From assembly GCF_036347055.1 (NCBI RefSeq), contig NZ_CP108882.1:6684001-6748000 (forward strand): a DNA stretch of 64,000 nt, given 5' to 3'. The first letter of the stretch is position 1. Every line of letters begins with the position of its first letter. Under the pieces are notes generated by a model. It ran no database searches. It saw only the letters and a program-made list of their open reading frames with translations, and had not been told where the DNA came from. Of this stretch, positions 7,442 through 15,864 are shown piece after piece. Made by a program: the position numbers and the translations under genes. The stretch comes from Streptomyces sp. NBC_00820. GTDB taxonomy: Bacteria; Actinomycetota; Actinomycetes; Streptomycetales; Streptomycetaceae.

Positions 7442-8419
7442 ATGGCGCACGACCACCACGCCGACCACGACCACAAGCACGGGCACGACCACAAGCACGG
7501 CCACGGGGACCAGGGCGGGCACGGGGACAAGGGCGGGCACGGCGGCCAGGGCGGGCACGCCGGAGGCCACCACCACTCCGACCTGGACTGGAGCGAGATG
7601 GGCCCGCACCTGGAGGCGCAGGCGGAACTGTTCGCTCCCCTGTACGAGCAGGCGATGACCTGGCTCGCGCAGGAGGTGATCGAGCCGGGGCTGATCGTCG
7701 ACGCGGGCAGCGGCCCCGGAGTCGTGTCGTGCCTCCTCGCCGAGACCTTCCCCGGCGCCCGGGTCGCCGCGGTCGACAGCGCCGAGCCGCTGCTGGAACG
7801 CGCCCTCGCCCGTGCCACCGAGCGGGACATGGCCGACCGCTTCGACACGCTCGCCGGTGAACTCCCGGGCGTTCTGGGTGAGTTGGAGTACCCGGTCGAT
7901 CTGCTGTGGGCCGGCCGCAGCCTGCACCACCTGGGCGACCAGCGGGCCGCACTCGCCGCCTTCGCCGAGCGGCTGGCCCCCGGCGGTACCGTCGCGATCC
8001 TCGAAGGCGGACTGCCCGTCCGTTTCCTGCCCCGAGACATCGGCATCGGCCGCCCCGGCCTCCAGGCGCGCCTGGACGTGGTGCAGGAGGAGTGGTTCGC
8101 CGGCATGCGCGCCGGCCTGCCCGGCTCCGTCGCCGAGACCGAGGACTGGCCGGCCCTGCTGACCTCCGCCGGTCTGAAGTACACCCGCACGCGCAGCTTC
8201 CTGCTCGACCTGCCCGCCCCGGTGACCGACAGCGCCCGCGCCTACGTCGCGGACACCCTCTCCCGCCTGCGTGACGCGGGCGACGAGTGCCTGGACGCCG
8301 AGGACCGCGCCACCCTGGACCGCCTGCTCGACCCGTCCGACCCGGCGAGCGTGCACCACCGCCCGGACCTGTTCGTCCTGGGCGCGCACACGGTCCACAC
8401 CGCGGTACGCCCCGCCTAG
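7442..8419 (+). CDS. SAM-dependent methyltransferase with histidine-rich N-terminal extension
   Basis: The 325-residue protein starts with about 45 residues made mainly of His, Asp, Lys and Gly (HDHKHGHDHKHGHGD and similar), ending in GGHHHSD. A normal methyltransferase core follows: motif I LIVDAGSGPGVVSCLLA, motif II VAAVDSAEPLLERA, and LLWAGRSLHHLGD and RLAPGGTVAILE downstream. His-rich tails of this type bind Ni, Co, Zn or Cu in HypB, SlyD and related proteins, so metal storage, sensing or delivery linked to methyl transfer is a reasonable inference. ATG 7442 is preceded by a weak ribosome-binding site. A 17-bp palindrome upstream suggests its own regulation. Confidence 0.88.
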   Translation: MAHDHHADHDHKHGHDHKHGHGDQGGHGDKGGHGGQGGHAGGHHHSDLDWSEMGPHLEAQAELFAPLYEQAMTWLAQEVIEPGLIVDAGSGPGVVSCLLAETFPGARVAAVDSAEPLLERALARATERDMADRFDTLAGELPGVLGELEYPVDLLWAGRSLHHLGDQRAALAAFAERLAPGGTVAILEGGLPVRFLPRDIGIGRPGLQARLDVVQEEWFAGMRAGLPGSVAETEDWPALLTSAGLKYTRTRSFLLDLPAPVTDSARAYVADTLSRLRDAGDECLDAEDRATLDRLLDPSDPASVHHRPDLFVLGAHTVHTAVRPA

Positions 8420-8512
8420 GTCCTGCCTGGGCCCTGCCTCCCCCGGCCGGGTGGAGATCCCCTTCCGGGGCAGCTGCGGCAGCCTGCCCCCGGGGTGTCC
8501 GCTCACCGCCGG

Positions 8513-8546
8513 CCGGATCGCCGGCCCGGTCGTCCGGGCGATCCGG
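8513..8546. terminator. Hairpin between convergent genes
   Basis: CCGGATCGCC at 8513-8522 pairs with GGCGATCCGG at 8537-8546 around a 14-base loop. It lies between the methyltransferase stop and the chitosanase stop, so it probably ends transcription from both sides. Confidence 0.6.
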
Positions 8547-8619
8547 CGACCGGCCGGGGTCGACGCCAGCACCGTCGTCGTACGTCCGCCGGGTCAGCCC
8601 AACTGGCGTGACAACGGCG

Positions 8620-9324
8620 TCAGTTGTCCTGCAGGAACTGCTTGGCCAGTTGGTCCCCGAGGGTCACGGCCGCGCTGTGGCTCTCGATGGGGGAGACCTT
8701 GGAGTTCTTGAACAGGATGTACGTCACGCCGGAGTCGGCCCCACCGGTGGCCGGGTCGGGGTCGATGCCGAGGGCCTGGGCGGTGGCGTAGGACGCCTCG
8801 CCGATGATCTTCGTGGGGCCGGTGTCGCCGACGACGGCGTACTCGACCTTGTTGTTGTAGACGACGGCGACGACACCGCCGCCCTTGATGCCCGCGCTCG
8901 AGTAGTTCCAGATGCTGCTGGAGCTGGGGACCACCACGTACGGCAGCGACTCGGCCTTCAGGGGCTTGCCGTCGGACTGGTGGAAGGCGGTGTCGTCCTG
9001 GTACCAGGGGTCACGGTCCTCGTTGCAGTTGGTGCTGCGCCGGCCGTCGCAGTCGATGTCCATGTCGGCCTTCCAGAACACCGCGCCGTTCTTGCCGCAC
9101 ACGGGGACCGTGGCCGAGGTCTCGTCGTCGGTCTTGTACTTGCCGGTCGAGATCTGCGAGCAGGACGTCACCTTGGCGAGCAGGTCGGCCGCGCTGACCG
9201 TGCCCTCCTGGACCGAGGCCGGTGTGCGGGTGTGGGAGGTGTCCGCGGCGCCGGCGGGGAGCGTTCCGGCGGCGAGCAGGGCGGCGCCGGAGGCCGCGGC
9301 GAGGGTCAGTGATCGAAGACGCAC
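8620..9324 (-). CDS. Secreted glycoside hydrolase family 75 chitosanase
   Basis: The 234-residue precursor has a signal peptide (basic RLRS, a hydrophobic Ala/Leu core and a cleavage region near LPAGAADTS). The mature part carries the GH75 landmarks: AVFWKADMDIDCDGRRSTNC (the catalytic Asp region), YQDDTAFHQSDGKPL, LPYVVVP and VEYAVVGDTGPTKIIGEAS. These enzymes hydrolyse beta-1,4 bonds in chitosan outside the cell. GTG 9324 starts directly at the signal peptide; the spacing to the AGAAGGG sequence upstream is somewhat long. The gene ends opposite a methyltransferase gene. A palindrome upstream matches the known chitosanase operator of actinomycetes. Confidence 0.9.
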   Translation of the reverse strand: MRLRSLTLAAASGAALLAAGTLPAGAADTSHTRTPASVQEGTVSAADLLAKVTSCSQISTGKYKTDDETSATVPVCGKNGAVFWKADMDIDCDGRRSTNCNEDRDPWYQDDTAFHQSDGKPLKAESLPYVVVPSSSSIWNYSSAGIKGGGVVAVVYNNKVEYAVVGDTGPTKIIGEASYATAQALGIDPDPATGGADSGVTYILFKNSKVSPIESHSAAVTLGDQLAKQFLQDN

Positions 9325-9343
9325 TGTGGAGGACCCTTCTGTT

Positions 9344-9356
9344 AGGAAAGTTTCCT
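9344..9356 (-). promoter_or_regulatory. Probable CsnR-type chitosanase operator (AGGAAA-G-TTTCCT)
   Basis: A perfect palindrome lies 20 bases upstream of the chitosanase start. It contains GAAAGTTTC, which fits the GAAA-N-TTTC operator described for chitosanase genes of Streptomyces and Kitasatospora and bound by the ROK-family repressor CsnR. The regulator gene is not in this window. The assignment rests on motif match and position. Confidence 0.7.
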
Positions 9357-9471
9357 TACCGGGTGTCGTACAAGGTGGCCCCGCCTGCATGTCCGCGTCA
9401 ACCCCCGAGCGGGCCGGGCGTTCGGCGGGAGCCGTCGGGGTCACGGTCGAATGTGCTGTTTTGCGGTGTTA

Positions 9472-9487
9472 TGTTCCCGGCGGAACA
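9472..9487 (+). promoter_or_regulatory. Inverted repeat upstream of the ABM-domain gene
   Basis: TGTTCC-CGGC-GGAACA is a perfect 6-bp inverted repeat 31 bases before the next start codon. It sits where a repressor would overlap the promoter or transcript start. The binder is unknown. Confidence 0.45.
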
Positions 9488-9518
9488 CTGGTCGTGTCGG
9501 GCTGGGAGGAGAAATCTC

Positions 9519-10130
9519 ATGTTCGTACGCACCATCTACGTGACGGGTGACCCCGAGAAGATCGAGACGGCCGTCAGGGCGCTGAACAGTGAAGGGCGGG
9601 AGCTGCTCGAGGAACGCCCCGGGTACCGGGGAGCCGGCGTCTTCGTGGACCGGGAACTCGGCAAGCTGCTGGGAGTGAGCTGGTGGGACTCGCGGAAGGC
9701 GAGGCACAACAGCGACGAGGTGATGCGTGAGCACCGGCCGGCCATGCTGGAGCCGTTCGCGGGCACGCTCGCGGTGGAGAACTTCGAAGCGGTGGCGTAC
9801 CACGCGGTGGGGGTGCCGCGGATGGGCGGCGGGCTGCGCGTCACACGGGTGCAGTTCGATCCCGCGGACGCCGACCTGTTCGCCGAGACCTTCCGGTCGT
9901 CCGTGCTCCCGAGGCTGCGGGACCTGCCCGGCCTGGCCACGGTCGGCCTCTTCGTCGACCGGGAGCGGGGGACGGGCCAGGTCGGCACCCTCTTCACCGA
10001 CCGCGCGTCCATGGCGGCGTCGCGAGCCGCCCAGGCCGCCGTCCGGCACGACGCCGCGGCCGAGGCCCGGGTGAGCGTCGTCGGCCTGGAGGAGTTCGAG
10101 GTCGTCCACGCCGACGTGGACCCCGGCTGA
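9519..10130 (+). CDS. Double dimeric alpha/beta-barrel (antibiotic biosynthesis monooxygenase-like) protein
   Basis: The 203-residue protein seems to be two tandem ferredoxin-like alpha/beta-barrel repeats. The first begins MFVRTIYVTGDPEKIETAV with RPGYRGAGVFVDRE, and the second LRVTRVQFDPADADLFAET with LPGLATVGLFVDRE. The matching FVDRE ends and WWDS/FTD segments support an internal duplication. Members of this fold include ABM monooxygenases and haem-degrading enzymes, but also many non-catalytic proteins, so the reaction is not assigned. ATG 9519 is preceded by GGGAGGAGAA, an excellent ribosome-binding site. It looks monocistronic, ending in a palindromic terminator shared with the convergent reductase gene. 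Confidence 0.75.
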   Translation: MFVRTIYVTGDPEKIETAVRALNSEGRELLEERPGYRGAGVFVDRELGKLLGVSWWDSRKARHNSDEVMREHRPAMLEPFAGTLAVENFEAVAYHAVGVPRMGGGLRVTRVQFDPADADLFAETFRSSVLPRLRDLPGLATVGLFVDRERGTGQVGTLFTDRASMAASRAAQAAVRHDAAAEARVSVVGLEEFEVVHADVDPG

Positions 10131-10156
10131 CGCCGTCCGCGGTGCGGCCGGGGCAC

Positions 10157-10186
10157 GACCGCCGGGCACCGCGGTGCCCGGCGGTC
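10157..10186. terminator. 30-bp perfect palindrome between convergent genes
   Basis: Two 15-base arms (starting GACCGCCGGGCACC) form a fully self-complementary sequence with no spacer. Its position between two converging genes, 27 bases after the ABM-domain stop, indicates a bidirectional terminator. Confidence 0.8.
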
Positions 10187-10263
10187 CGCCGTCCGGGCCG
10201 TCCGGCGACGCGAACGGCCGTGACCCCTGGGTGACCCCTGGGGCTCCTGGGTGAGCGCGGTCG

Positions 10264-11100
10264 TCAGGCCATGTCGAACTCGGCCGGGTCCGGGCCCAGC
10301 CGCCGGTCCTCGTTCAGCGCGCTGATCGCCGCGAGGTCCTCGTCGTCCAGGTTGAAGTCGAACACGTCGATGTTCTCCCTGATCCGCGACGGCGTCACGG
10401 ACTTGGGGATCACGATGTTGCCGAGCTGGACGTGCCAGCGCAGCACGACCTGCGCGGGCGTACGGCCGTGCTTCTGCGCGATGGCGACGATCGCGGGCAC
10501 CTCCAGCAGGCCCTTGCCCTGGCCCAGCGGCGACCAGGCCTCGGTGGCGATGCCCTGCTCCGCGTCGAACTCACGCACCGCGCGCTGCTGCAGCTGCGGG
10601 TGCAGCTCGATCTGGTTGACCGCCGGGACGACCGAGGTCTCCGCGATCAGCCGCCGCAGGTGCTCGGGGTGGAAGTTGGACACGCCGATCGCCCGGATCC
10701 GACCCTCGGAGTACAGCTTCTCGAACGCCTTGTAGGTGTCGACGTAGTTGTCCCGCGACGGCAGCGGCCAGTGGATCAGGTAGAGGTCCAGGTAGTCCAG
10801 ACCCAGCTTCCGCATCGACGTGTCGAACGCCCGCAGCGTGGCGTCGTACCCCTGGTCGCTGTTCCACAGCTTGGTGGTGACGAAGATGTCCTCACGGACC
10901 AGGCCGGAGGCGGCGATGGCCTTGCCGGTGCCCTCTTCGTTGCCGTAGATCGCCGCTGTGTCGATGCTGCGGTACCCGGCCTCGAGTGCCGTGGCGACGG
11001 CCCGCTCGGCCTCGTCGTCCGGCACCTGCCAGACGCCGAAGCCCAGCTGGGGCATCTCGACGCCGTTGTTCAGGATGATCGGGGGGACCTTGCTGCTCAC
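10264..11100 (-). CDS. Aldo/keto reductase (AKR5-like, 2,5-diketo-D-gluconate reductase type)
   Basis: The 278-residue protein has the full catalytic tetrad of the superfamily: Asp47 and Tyr52 in DTAAIYGNE, Lys77 in TTKLWN and His110 in LIHWPLP. AIGVSNF and NQIELHP are also present, and IPKSVTPSRIREN near the C-terminus is the NADPH-binding block. It reduces aldehydes or ketones with NADPH in the cytoplasm. GTG 11100 gives the usual AKR5 length and start (PIILNNGVEMPQLGFG). An ATG 48 bases further upstream adds a basic 16-residue extension with no family support. The acyl-CoA ligase gene lies 115 bases upstream on the same strand, so co-transcription is possible. Confidence 0.92.
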   Translation of the reverse strand: MSSKVPPIILNNGVEMPQLGFGVWQVPDDEAERAVATALEAGYRSIDTAAIYGNEEGTGKAIAASGLVREDIFVTTKLWNSDQGYDATLRAFDTSMRKLGLDYLDLYLIHWPLPSRDNYVDTYKAFEKLYSEGRIRAIGVSNFHPEHLRRLIAETSVVPAVNQIELHPQLQQRAVREFDAEQGIATEAWSPLGQGKGLLEVPAIVAIAQKHGRTPAQVVLRWHVQLGNIVIPKSVTPSRIRENIDVFDFNLDDEDLAAISALNEDRRLGPDPAEFDMA

Positions 11101-11215
11101 GGGCTTCTTGATCCTTCGGTTGTCGACAGGTGGTACTCCCATGGTCAACGATCACGGGTCCGAATGCATTCCTGCACGCGCATCCGGTACCGGCCCGCGT
11201 GCGCACGGGCCGGCG

Positions 11216-13042
11216 TCAGGCCTGGTAGAGCGCCTCGACCTCACGCTCGTACGCGTTCTCGATCGCCTTCCGCTTCAGCTTCAACGACGGTGTCAGCAGG
11301 CCGTGTTCCTCGGTGAAGGGCTGAGCCAGGATGCGGAAGGTGCGGATCGACTCGGCTTGTGAGACAAGGGTGTTGGCGGCGACCACGGCCCGCCGCACCT
11401 CCGCCTCCAGATCCGTGTCGCTCACCAGTTGCGTGCCGGTCAGCTTCGGCTTGCCGCGCATCTGCAGCCAGTGCTCGACCGCCTCCTGGTCCAGGGTGAC
11501 CAGCGCGGCGATGTAGGGGCGGTCGTTGCCGACGACGATGCACTGGTTGACCAGCGGATGGTCGCGGACCCGCTCCTCCAGCACACCGGGGGAGACGCTC
11601 TTGCCGCCGGAGGTCACCAGGATCTCCTTCTTGCGGCCGGTGATGGTCAGATAGCCGTCCTCGTCCAGCGCCCCCAGGTCACCGGTGGCGAGCCAGCCGT
11701 CGTGCAGGGTCTCGTCCGTCGCCTTGGGGTTGTTGAGGTAGCCCTGGAAGACGTTGCCGCCGTTCAGCCAGATCTCCCCGTCGTCCGCGATGTGCACGGT
11801 CACCCCGGGGACGGCCTGGCCGACGGTGCCGTAGCGGGTGCGGTCGGGCGGGTTGGCGGTCGCGGCGGCCGTGGACTCCGTCAGGCCGTAGCCCTCGTAG
11901 ATCTGCACGCCGGCGCCCGCGAAGAAGAGCCCCAGCCGGCGGTCCATCGCCGAACCACCGGACATCGCGTTGCGTATCCGGCCGCCCATCGCCGCCCGCA
12001 CCTTGGAGTACACCACCTTGTCGAAGAACTGGTGCTGCATCCGCAGCGCCGCCGACGGTCCCGGGCCGATGCCCCACGCCTTCGCCTCCAGGGCGTCGGC
12101 GTACCGCACCGCGATGTCGATCGCCTTCTCGAACGGACCCGACTTGCCTTCCTTCTCCGCCTTGCGCCGGGCCGAGTTGAACACCTTCTCGAAGATGTAG
12201 GGCACGGCGAGGATGAACGTCGGCTTGAAGGCCTGCAGATCGGGCAGCAGGGCGGCGGCGTGCAGCTGCGGCTGGTGGCCGAGGCGGACCCGGCCGCGGA
12301 TGGTGGCGACCTCCACCATCCGCCCGAAGACATGGGCGAGCGGCAGGAACAGCAGGGTGGAGGCCTCGTCGCCCTTCTTGGAATGGAACACCGGCTCCCA
12401 GCGGCCGATCACGCTGTCCGCCTCGAACATGAAGTTGCCGTGCGAGAGCACACACCCCTTGGGGCGGCCCGTGGTGCCCGAGGTGTAGATGATCGTGGCG
12501 ACCGAGTCGGGAGTCACCGCCTGCCGGTGCCGGTGGACCACCTCGTCGTCCAGATGCGCCCCGGCGTCGTACAGCTCCTGCACACAGCCCTCGTCCAGCT
12601 GCCACAGCTGGCGCAGCTGGGGGAGGCGGTCGATGACGGTCGCGATGGTCATCGCGTGGTCCTCGTGCTCCACGATCGCGGCCGTGCACTCGGCGTCGTA
12701 GAGCATCCAGAAACACTGCTCGGCCGACGAGGTCGGGTAGACCGGCACCACCTGCGCGCCGATCGTCCAGAGCGCGAAGTCGAACTGGGTCCACTCGTAG
12801 CGGGTGCGGGACATGATCGCGACGCGGTCGCCGAAGCGGATGCCGCGGGCGAGCAGGCCCTTGGCGAGGGCGAGGACCTCGTCGCGGAACTCGGCCGCGG
12901 TCACGTCCCGCCACTGTCCGGATTCGTCCTTGCGGCCGAGGGCGACGCGCAGCGGGTCGGTCCGCGCATGGTCGAAGACGGCGTCGGCCAGACCGCCTGC
13001 CTGCGGCGCCGGCGCCAACAGAGGGTTGGTGAACTCGTGCAA
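11216..13042 (-). CDS. Long-chain fatty acid-CoA ligase (FAA1/FadD15-type AMP-forming synthetase)
   Basis: The 608-residue enzyme has all adenylate-forming motifs: TIIYTSGTTGRPKGCVLSH (P-loop), YEGYGLTEST, WLATGDLG with a catalytic Asp, and TGRKKEILVTSGGKSVSP with the hinge region. A C-terminal Lys lies in LTPSLKLKRK. The order and length fit bacterial long-chain acyl-CoA synthetases of the FAA1 type, which activate fatty acids for beta-oxidation or lipid synthesis. The start is TTG 13042, with GGGGAG seven bases upstream. Substrate chain length cannot be fixed from sequence. A reductase gene follows on the same strand. Confidence 0.93.
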   Translation of the reverse strand: MHEFTNPLLAPAPQAGGLADAVFDHARTDPLRVALGRKDESGQWRDVTAAEFRDEVLALAKGLLARGIRFGDRVAIMSRTRYEWTQFDFALWTIGAQVVPVYPTSSAEQCFWMLYDAECTAAIVEHEDHAMTIATVIDRLPQLRQLWQLDEGCVQELYDAGAHLDDEVVHRHRQAVTPDSVATIIYTSGTTGRPKGCVLSHGNFMFEADSVIGRWEPVFHSKKGDEASTLLFLPLAHVFGRMVEVATIRGRVRLGHQPQLHAAALLPDLQAFKPTFILAVPYIFEKVFNSARRKAEKEGKSGPFEKAIDIAVRYADALEAKAWGIGPGPSAALRMQHQFFDKVVYSKVRAAMGGRIRNAMSGGSAMDRRLGLFFAGAGVQIYEGYGLTESTAAATANPPDRTRYGTVGQAVPGVTVHIADDGEIWLNGGNVFQGYLNNPKATDETLHDGWLATGDLGALDEDGYLTITGRKKEILVTSGGKSVSPGVLEERVRDHPLVNQCIVVGNDRPYIAALVTLDQEAVEHWLQMRGKPKLTGTQLVSDTDLEAEVRRAVVAANTLVSQAESIRTFRILAQPFTEEHGLLTPSLKLKRKAIENAYEREVEALYQA

Positions 13043-13617
13043 ACGTCGCTCCCCGTTCCTCGCTCCTCGGTCACGCCAGCGATCCTCCGCACGGCGCCGT
13101 GAAAGCTACCTCACAGGCCAGCCGGGCGGGAGGGTCCGCGAAACCGGCCAAACCACTCGTTCTCCCCGGTGGGCGGCCGGAAAATGCCCGCACATGGGGA
13201 AGGGACGGACACAACACTTACGGGTCGGTAAGCGCCGCTGGCGCAATCTCCACCGAATCTGTACCTGCCGGTCACGGCATACGGCGAGGCCCTGCGCATG
13301 CGTGCGGACGGGGCGGTGGTCTCCGCGCATGCGCCCGCGGCGATCCGCGCGTGCCGCGCCGACGCCCTGCGCGGGCCGGTTCCCGAGGGCGTTCCCGGGC
13401 GCCCCGTCGGCAGGACCGGACCGGCCCGCCGTACCCCTTTTCCCCGCTCTCCCACCGCCCCGGGCGCTTTCGGGGTACGGACGATTCAGGCCGCTCGGGA
13501 CGGAGGGGCGATTCGGGCCGCTCGGGATCGGCGGACCCTCTCCGGAGGTGGCCTGTGGTGGTGGCCTGTGGTGGTGGCCTGCGGTGGTGGCCGCCGGTGG
13601 AGCCGCGTGGCGTTCCC
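13043..13617. other. Intergenic region with 13-bp tandem repeat
   Basis: No supported gene in 575 bases between two minus-strand genes. At 13548-13592 there are three and a half copies of GTGGCCTGTGGTG. The region also holds a segment near 13190-13290 with lower GC, where the promoter of the acyl-CoA ligase gene must lie. Minus-strand frames here are Arg/Pro/Ala-rich and look like chance ORFs. Confidence 0.5.
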
Positions 13618-14487
13618 TCAGCCGCCCCGGCGCCGCAACCGCTCGCCGCCCGCCAGGATCGCCGCGGCCAGCGCGTCGGCGGCGCCCTCCGCGGTGGGCG
13701 GTCGCCGGCCGTGGACGAGGACGAAGTCGACCTTCCCCAGTTCGGGCAGCCCCGCGCGGTCCGGTACCCGGAACAGCCCCGGGGGGATCAGCCGGCGGGA
13801 GTGGGCCATCACGCCGAGGCCGGCGCGGGCGGCGGCGATCAGGCCGTTGAGGCTGCCGCTGGTGCACACGATCCGCCGGTCGCGCCCCTCGGCCTCCAGG
13901 GCCTCCAGCGCGAGGGCCCGGGTGATCCCGGGCGGGGGATACACGATCAGCGGGACCGGCCGGTCGGGGTCCAGGCGGAGCCGTTCGGCGCCGATCCACA
14001 CCAGGTCGTCGCGCCACACCAGCTCGCCGCGCGGATCCTCCGGACGCCGTTTGGCCAGCACCAGGTCGAGCTTCCCGGCGGCCAGCTGCTCGTGCAGGGT
14101 GCCGGACAGCTCCACGGTCAGCTCCAGGTCCACCTCGGGATGGTCGTACCGGAACGCCTCCAGGATCTCCGGCAGACGGGTCAGGACGAAGTCCTCCGAC
14201 GCGCCGAACCGCAACCGGCCCCGCACCCGCGTGCCGGTGAAGAACGCCGCCGCCTGCTCGTGCACCTCCAGCAGCCGGCGCGCGAAGCCCAGCATGGCCT
14301 CGCCGTCCACGGTCAGCTCCACCGAGTGCGTGTCCCGCGCGAACAGCTGCCGGCCGGTGGCCTCCTCCAGCCGGCGCACATGCTGGCTGACCGTCGACTG
14401 GCGCAGCCCGAGCCGCCGGGCGGCCTGCGTGAAGCTGAGCGTCTGGGCCACCGCCAGGAACGTCCGCAGCTGGGTCGGGTCGTACAT
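13618..14487 (-). CDS. LysR-family transcriptional regulator
   Basis: The 289-residue protein has the LysR helix-turn-helix (about residues 4-62, LRTFLAVAQTLSFTQAARRL, then STVSQHVRRLEEATGRQLF). It is followed by a substrate-binding effector domain starting at RGRLRFGASEDF. LysR regulators usually control a divergent gene and their own expression. Here the divergent neighbour is a bile acid:sodium symporter-like transporter 186 bases away, making it the likely target. ATG 14487 fits the family start MYDPTQLRTFLAV. Confidence 0.93.
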   Translation of the reverse strand: MYDPTQLRTFLAVAQTLSFTQAARRLGLRQSTVSQHVRRLEEATGRQLFARDTHSVELTVDGEAMLGFARRLLEVHEQAAAFFTGTRVRGRLRFGASEDFVLTRLPEILEAFRYDHPEVDLELTVELSGTLHEQLAAGKLDLVLAKRRPEDPRGELVWRDDLVWIGAERLRLDPDRPVPLIVYPPPGITRALALEALEAEGRDRRIVCTSGSLNGLIAAARAGLGVMAHSRRLIPPGLFRVPDRAGLPELGKVDFVLVHGRRPPTAEGAADALAAAILAGGERLRRRGG

Positions 14488-14505
14488 ACGGGCAGGGTAG
14501 CCCGG

Positions 14506-14524
14506 TCATCGCGAGACGTGATGA
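14506..14524. promoter_or_regulatory. LysR-type box (TCATC-N9-GATGA)
   Basis: An imperfect dyad in the gap between the divergent LysR and transporter genes. Its core, ATC-N9-GAT, contains the T-N11-A spacing that defines LysR binding sites. It lies 19 bases upstream of the LysR start, as expected for an autoregulatory site. Confidence 0.6.
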
Positions 14525-14673
14525 CAGTCAGAGTGGTGTGCCGGTTTCCCGATCGGCGCGCCCGGGGGGACCATGAAGGGGCTCCGGGCCCGTGAGTGCA
14601 GCCGCGCACGTACCGGCGCACGTACCCGCGCATGTGACCGCGCCTGTAACTGACGAACAGCTTTCGGAGCACT

Positions 14674-15708
14674 GTGAAACGCCTGCACTGGCCGAGTCGG
14701 ATGCCGATCGACCCGTACATCCTGCTGCTGCTCGGGACCGTGGGTCTCGCGGCGCTCCTCCCGGCGCGGGGCACCGGGGCCGACGTGGCCTCCGGGGCGT
14801 CGACCGCCGCGATCGCCTTCCTCTTCTTCCTCTACGGCGCCCGGCTCTCCACCCGTGAGGCGCTGGACGGGCTGCGCCACTGGCGGCTCCACATCACGGT
14901 GCTGGCCTGCACCTTCGTCCTCTTCCCCCTGCTCGGGCTGGCCGCGCGCGGCCTGGTGCCGGTGCTGCTGACCCACCCGCTCTACCAGGGGCTGCTGTTC
15001 CTGACGCTGGTGCCGTCGACCATCCAGTCCTCCATCGCGTTCACCTCGATCGCCCGGGGCAACGTGCCCGCCGCGATCTGCGCGGGCTCCTTCTCCTCCC
15101 TGGTCGGCATCATCGTCACCCCGCTGCTCGCGGCCGTGCTGCTGGGCAACAGCGGCGGCGGGTTCTCCGCCGACTCGCTGGTGAAGATCGTGCTCCAGCT
15201 CCTGGTTCCGTTCCTCGCCGGACAGCTGCTGCGCCGCTGGATCGGAGGCTTCGTCACCCGCCACAAGAAGGTGCTCGGACTGGTCGACCGAGGCTCCATC
15301 CTGCTGGTCGTCTACACCGCCTTCAGCGAGGGGATGGCCCAGGGCATCTGGCACCAGGTCGGCCTCGACCGGCTGGTCACCCTGCTCGCCGTCGAGGCCG
15401 TCCTGCTGGCCGTGATGCTCGCCCTGACCTGGCACGGGGGCAAGGCGCTCGGCTTCGGCCGGGGGGACCGGATCGCCATCCAGTTCGCCGGTTCGAAGAA
15501 GTCCCTCGCCGCCGGGCTGCCCATGGCGAGCGTCCTGTTCGGCGCCCACGCCTCCCTGGCCGTGCTGCCGCTGATGCTCTTCCACCAGATGCAGCTGATG
15601 GTGTGCGCGGTCATCGCCAAGCGCCGCGCCCATGACGCCGAGGAGACCCCGGAACCGTCAGCCCCTCACCCGGCCCAGGGGCAGCCACAGAGCGGTGTCC
15701 TTCGTTGA
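14674..15708 (+). CDS. Bile acid:sodium symporter family transporter (SBF-like, YfeH/DUF4137 type)
   Basis: The 344-residue integral membrane protein shows about nine to ten hydrophobic helices. Family marks include STAAIAFLFFLYGARLS in the first third, LVPSTIQSSIAFTSIARGN, and AIQFAGSKKSLAAGLPMASVLF in the last third, the latter holding the conserved crossing motif of the SBF-like fold. It probably moves an organic anion together with Na+. GTG 14674 has GGAG 5 bases upstream. It is divergent from a LysR regulator. The stop codon lies inside a small hairpin (GTGTCCT 15695-15701 with AGGACAC 15713-15719), which may end the transcript. Confidence 0.9.
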   Translation: MKRLHWPSRMPIDPYILLLLGTVGLAALLPARGTGADVASGASTAAIAFLFFLYGARLSTREALDGLRHWRLHITVLACTFVLFPLLGLAARGLVPVLLTHPLYQGLLFLTLVPSTIQSSIAFTSIARGNVPAAICAGSFSSLVGIIVTPLLAAVLLGNSGGGFSADSLVKIVLQLLVPFLAGQLLRRWIGGFVTRHKKVLGLVDRGSILLVVYTAFSEGMAQGIWHQVGLDRLVTLLAVEAVLLAVMLALTWHGGKALGFGRGDRIAIQFAGSKKSLAAGLPMASVLFGAHASLAVLPLMLFHQMQLMVCAVIAKRRAHDAEETPEPSAPHPAQGQPQSGVLR

Positions 15709-15842
15709 TCGCAGGACACGCGGACCCGCTGCTCGGATTCGGGAGCGGAGGCGGCGGACTGGGCGTGCGCCGGACGGGGAGGGGTGAACGAACGCGAGCG
15801 GTTCATGGGCCTGTTGATCAGGATTTCCGGCACGGACGGCTG

Positions 15843-15864
15843 ATGACGGCTAACGTTCCGTCAT
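15843..15864 (+). promoter_or_regulatory. Inverted repeat overlapping the start of the YecD-like gene
   Basis: ATGACGG, 8 bases, CCGTCAT: a perfect 7-bp dyad whose right arm ends in the ATG of the downstream gene (15863). Binding or hairpin formation here would directly hinder translation or transcription start. The regulator is unknown. Confidence 0.45.

Noticed and set aside
13111..13455. A 114-codon minus-strand frame between the acyl-CoA ligase and LysR genes
   Set aside because: Composition is Arg/Ala/Pro/Ser like non-coding GC-rich DNA, with no ribosome-binding site and no recognisable content.
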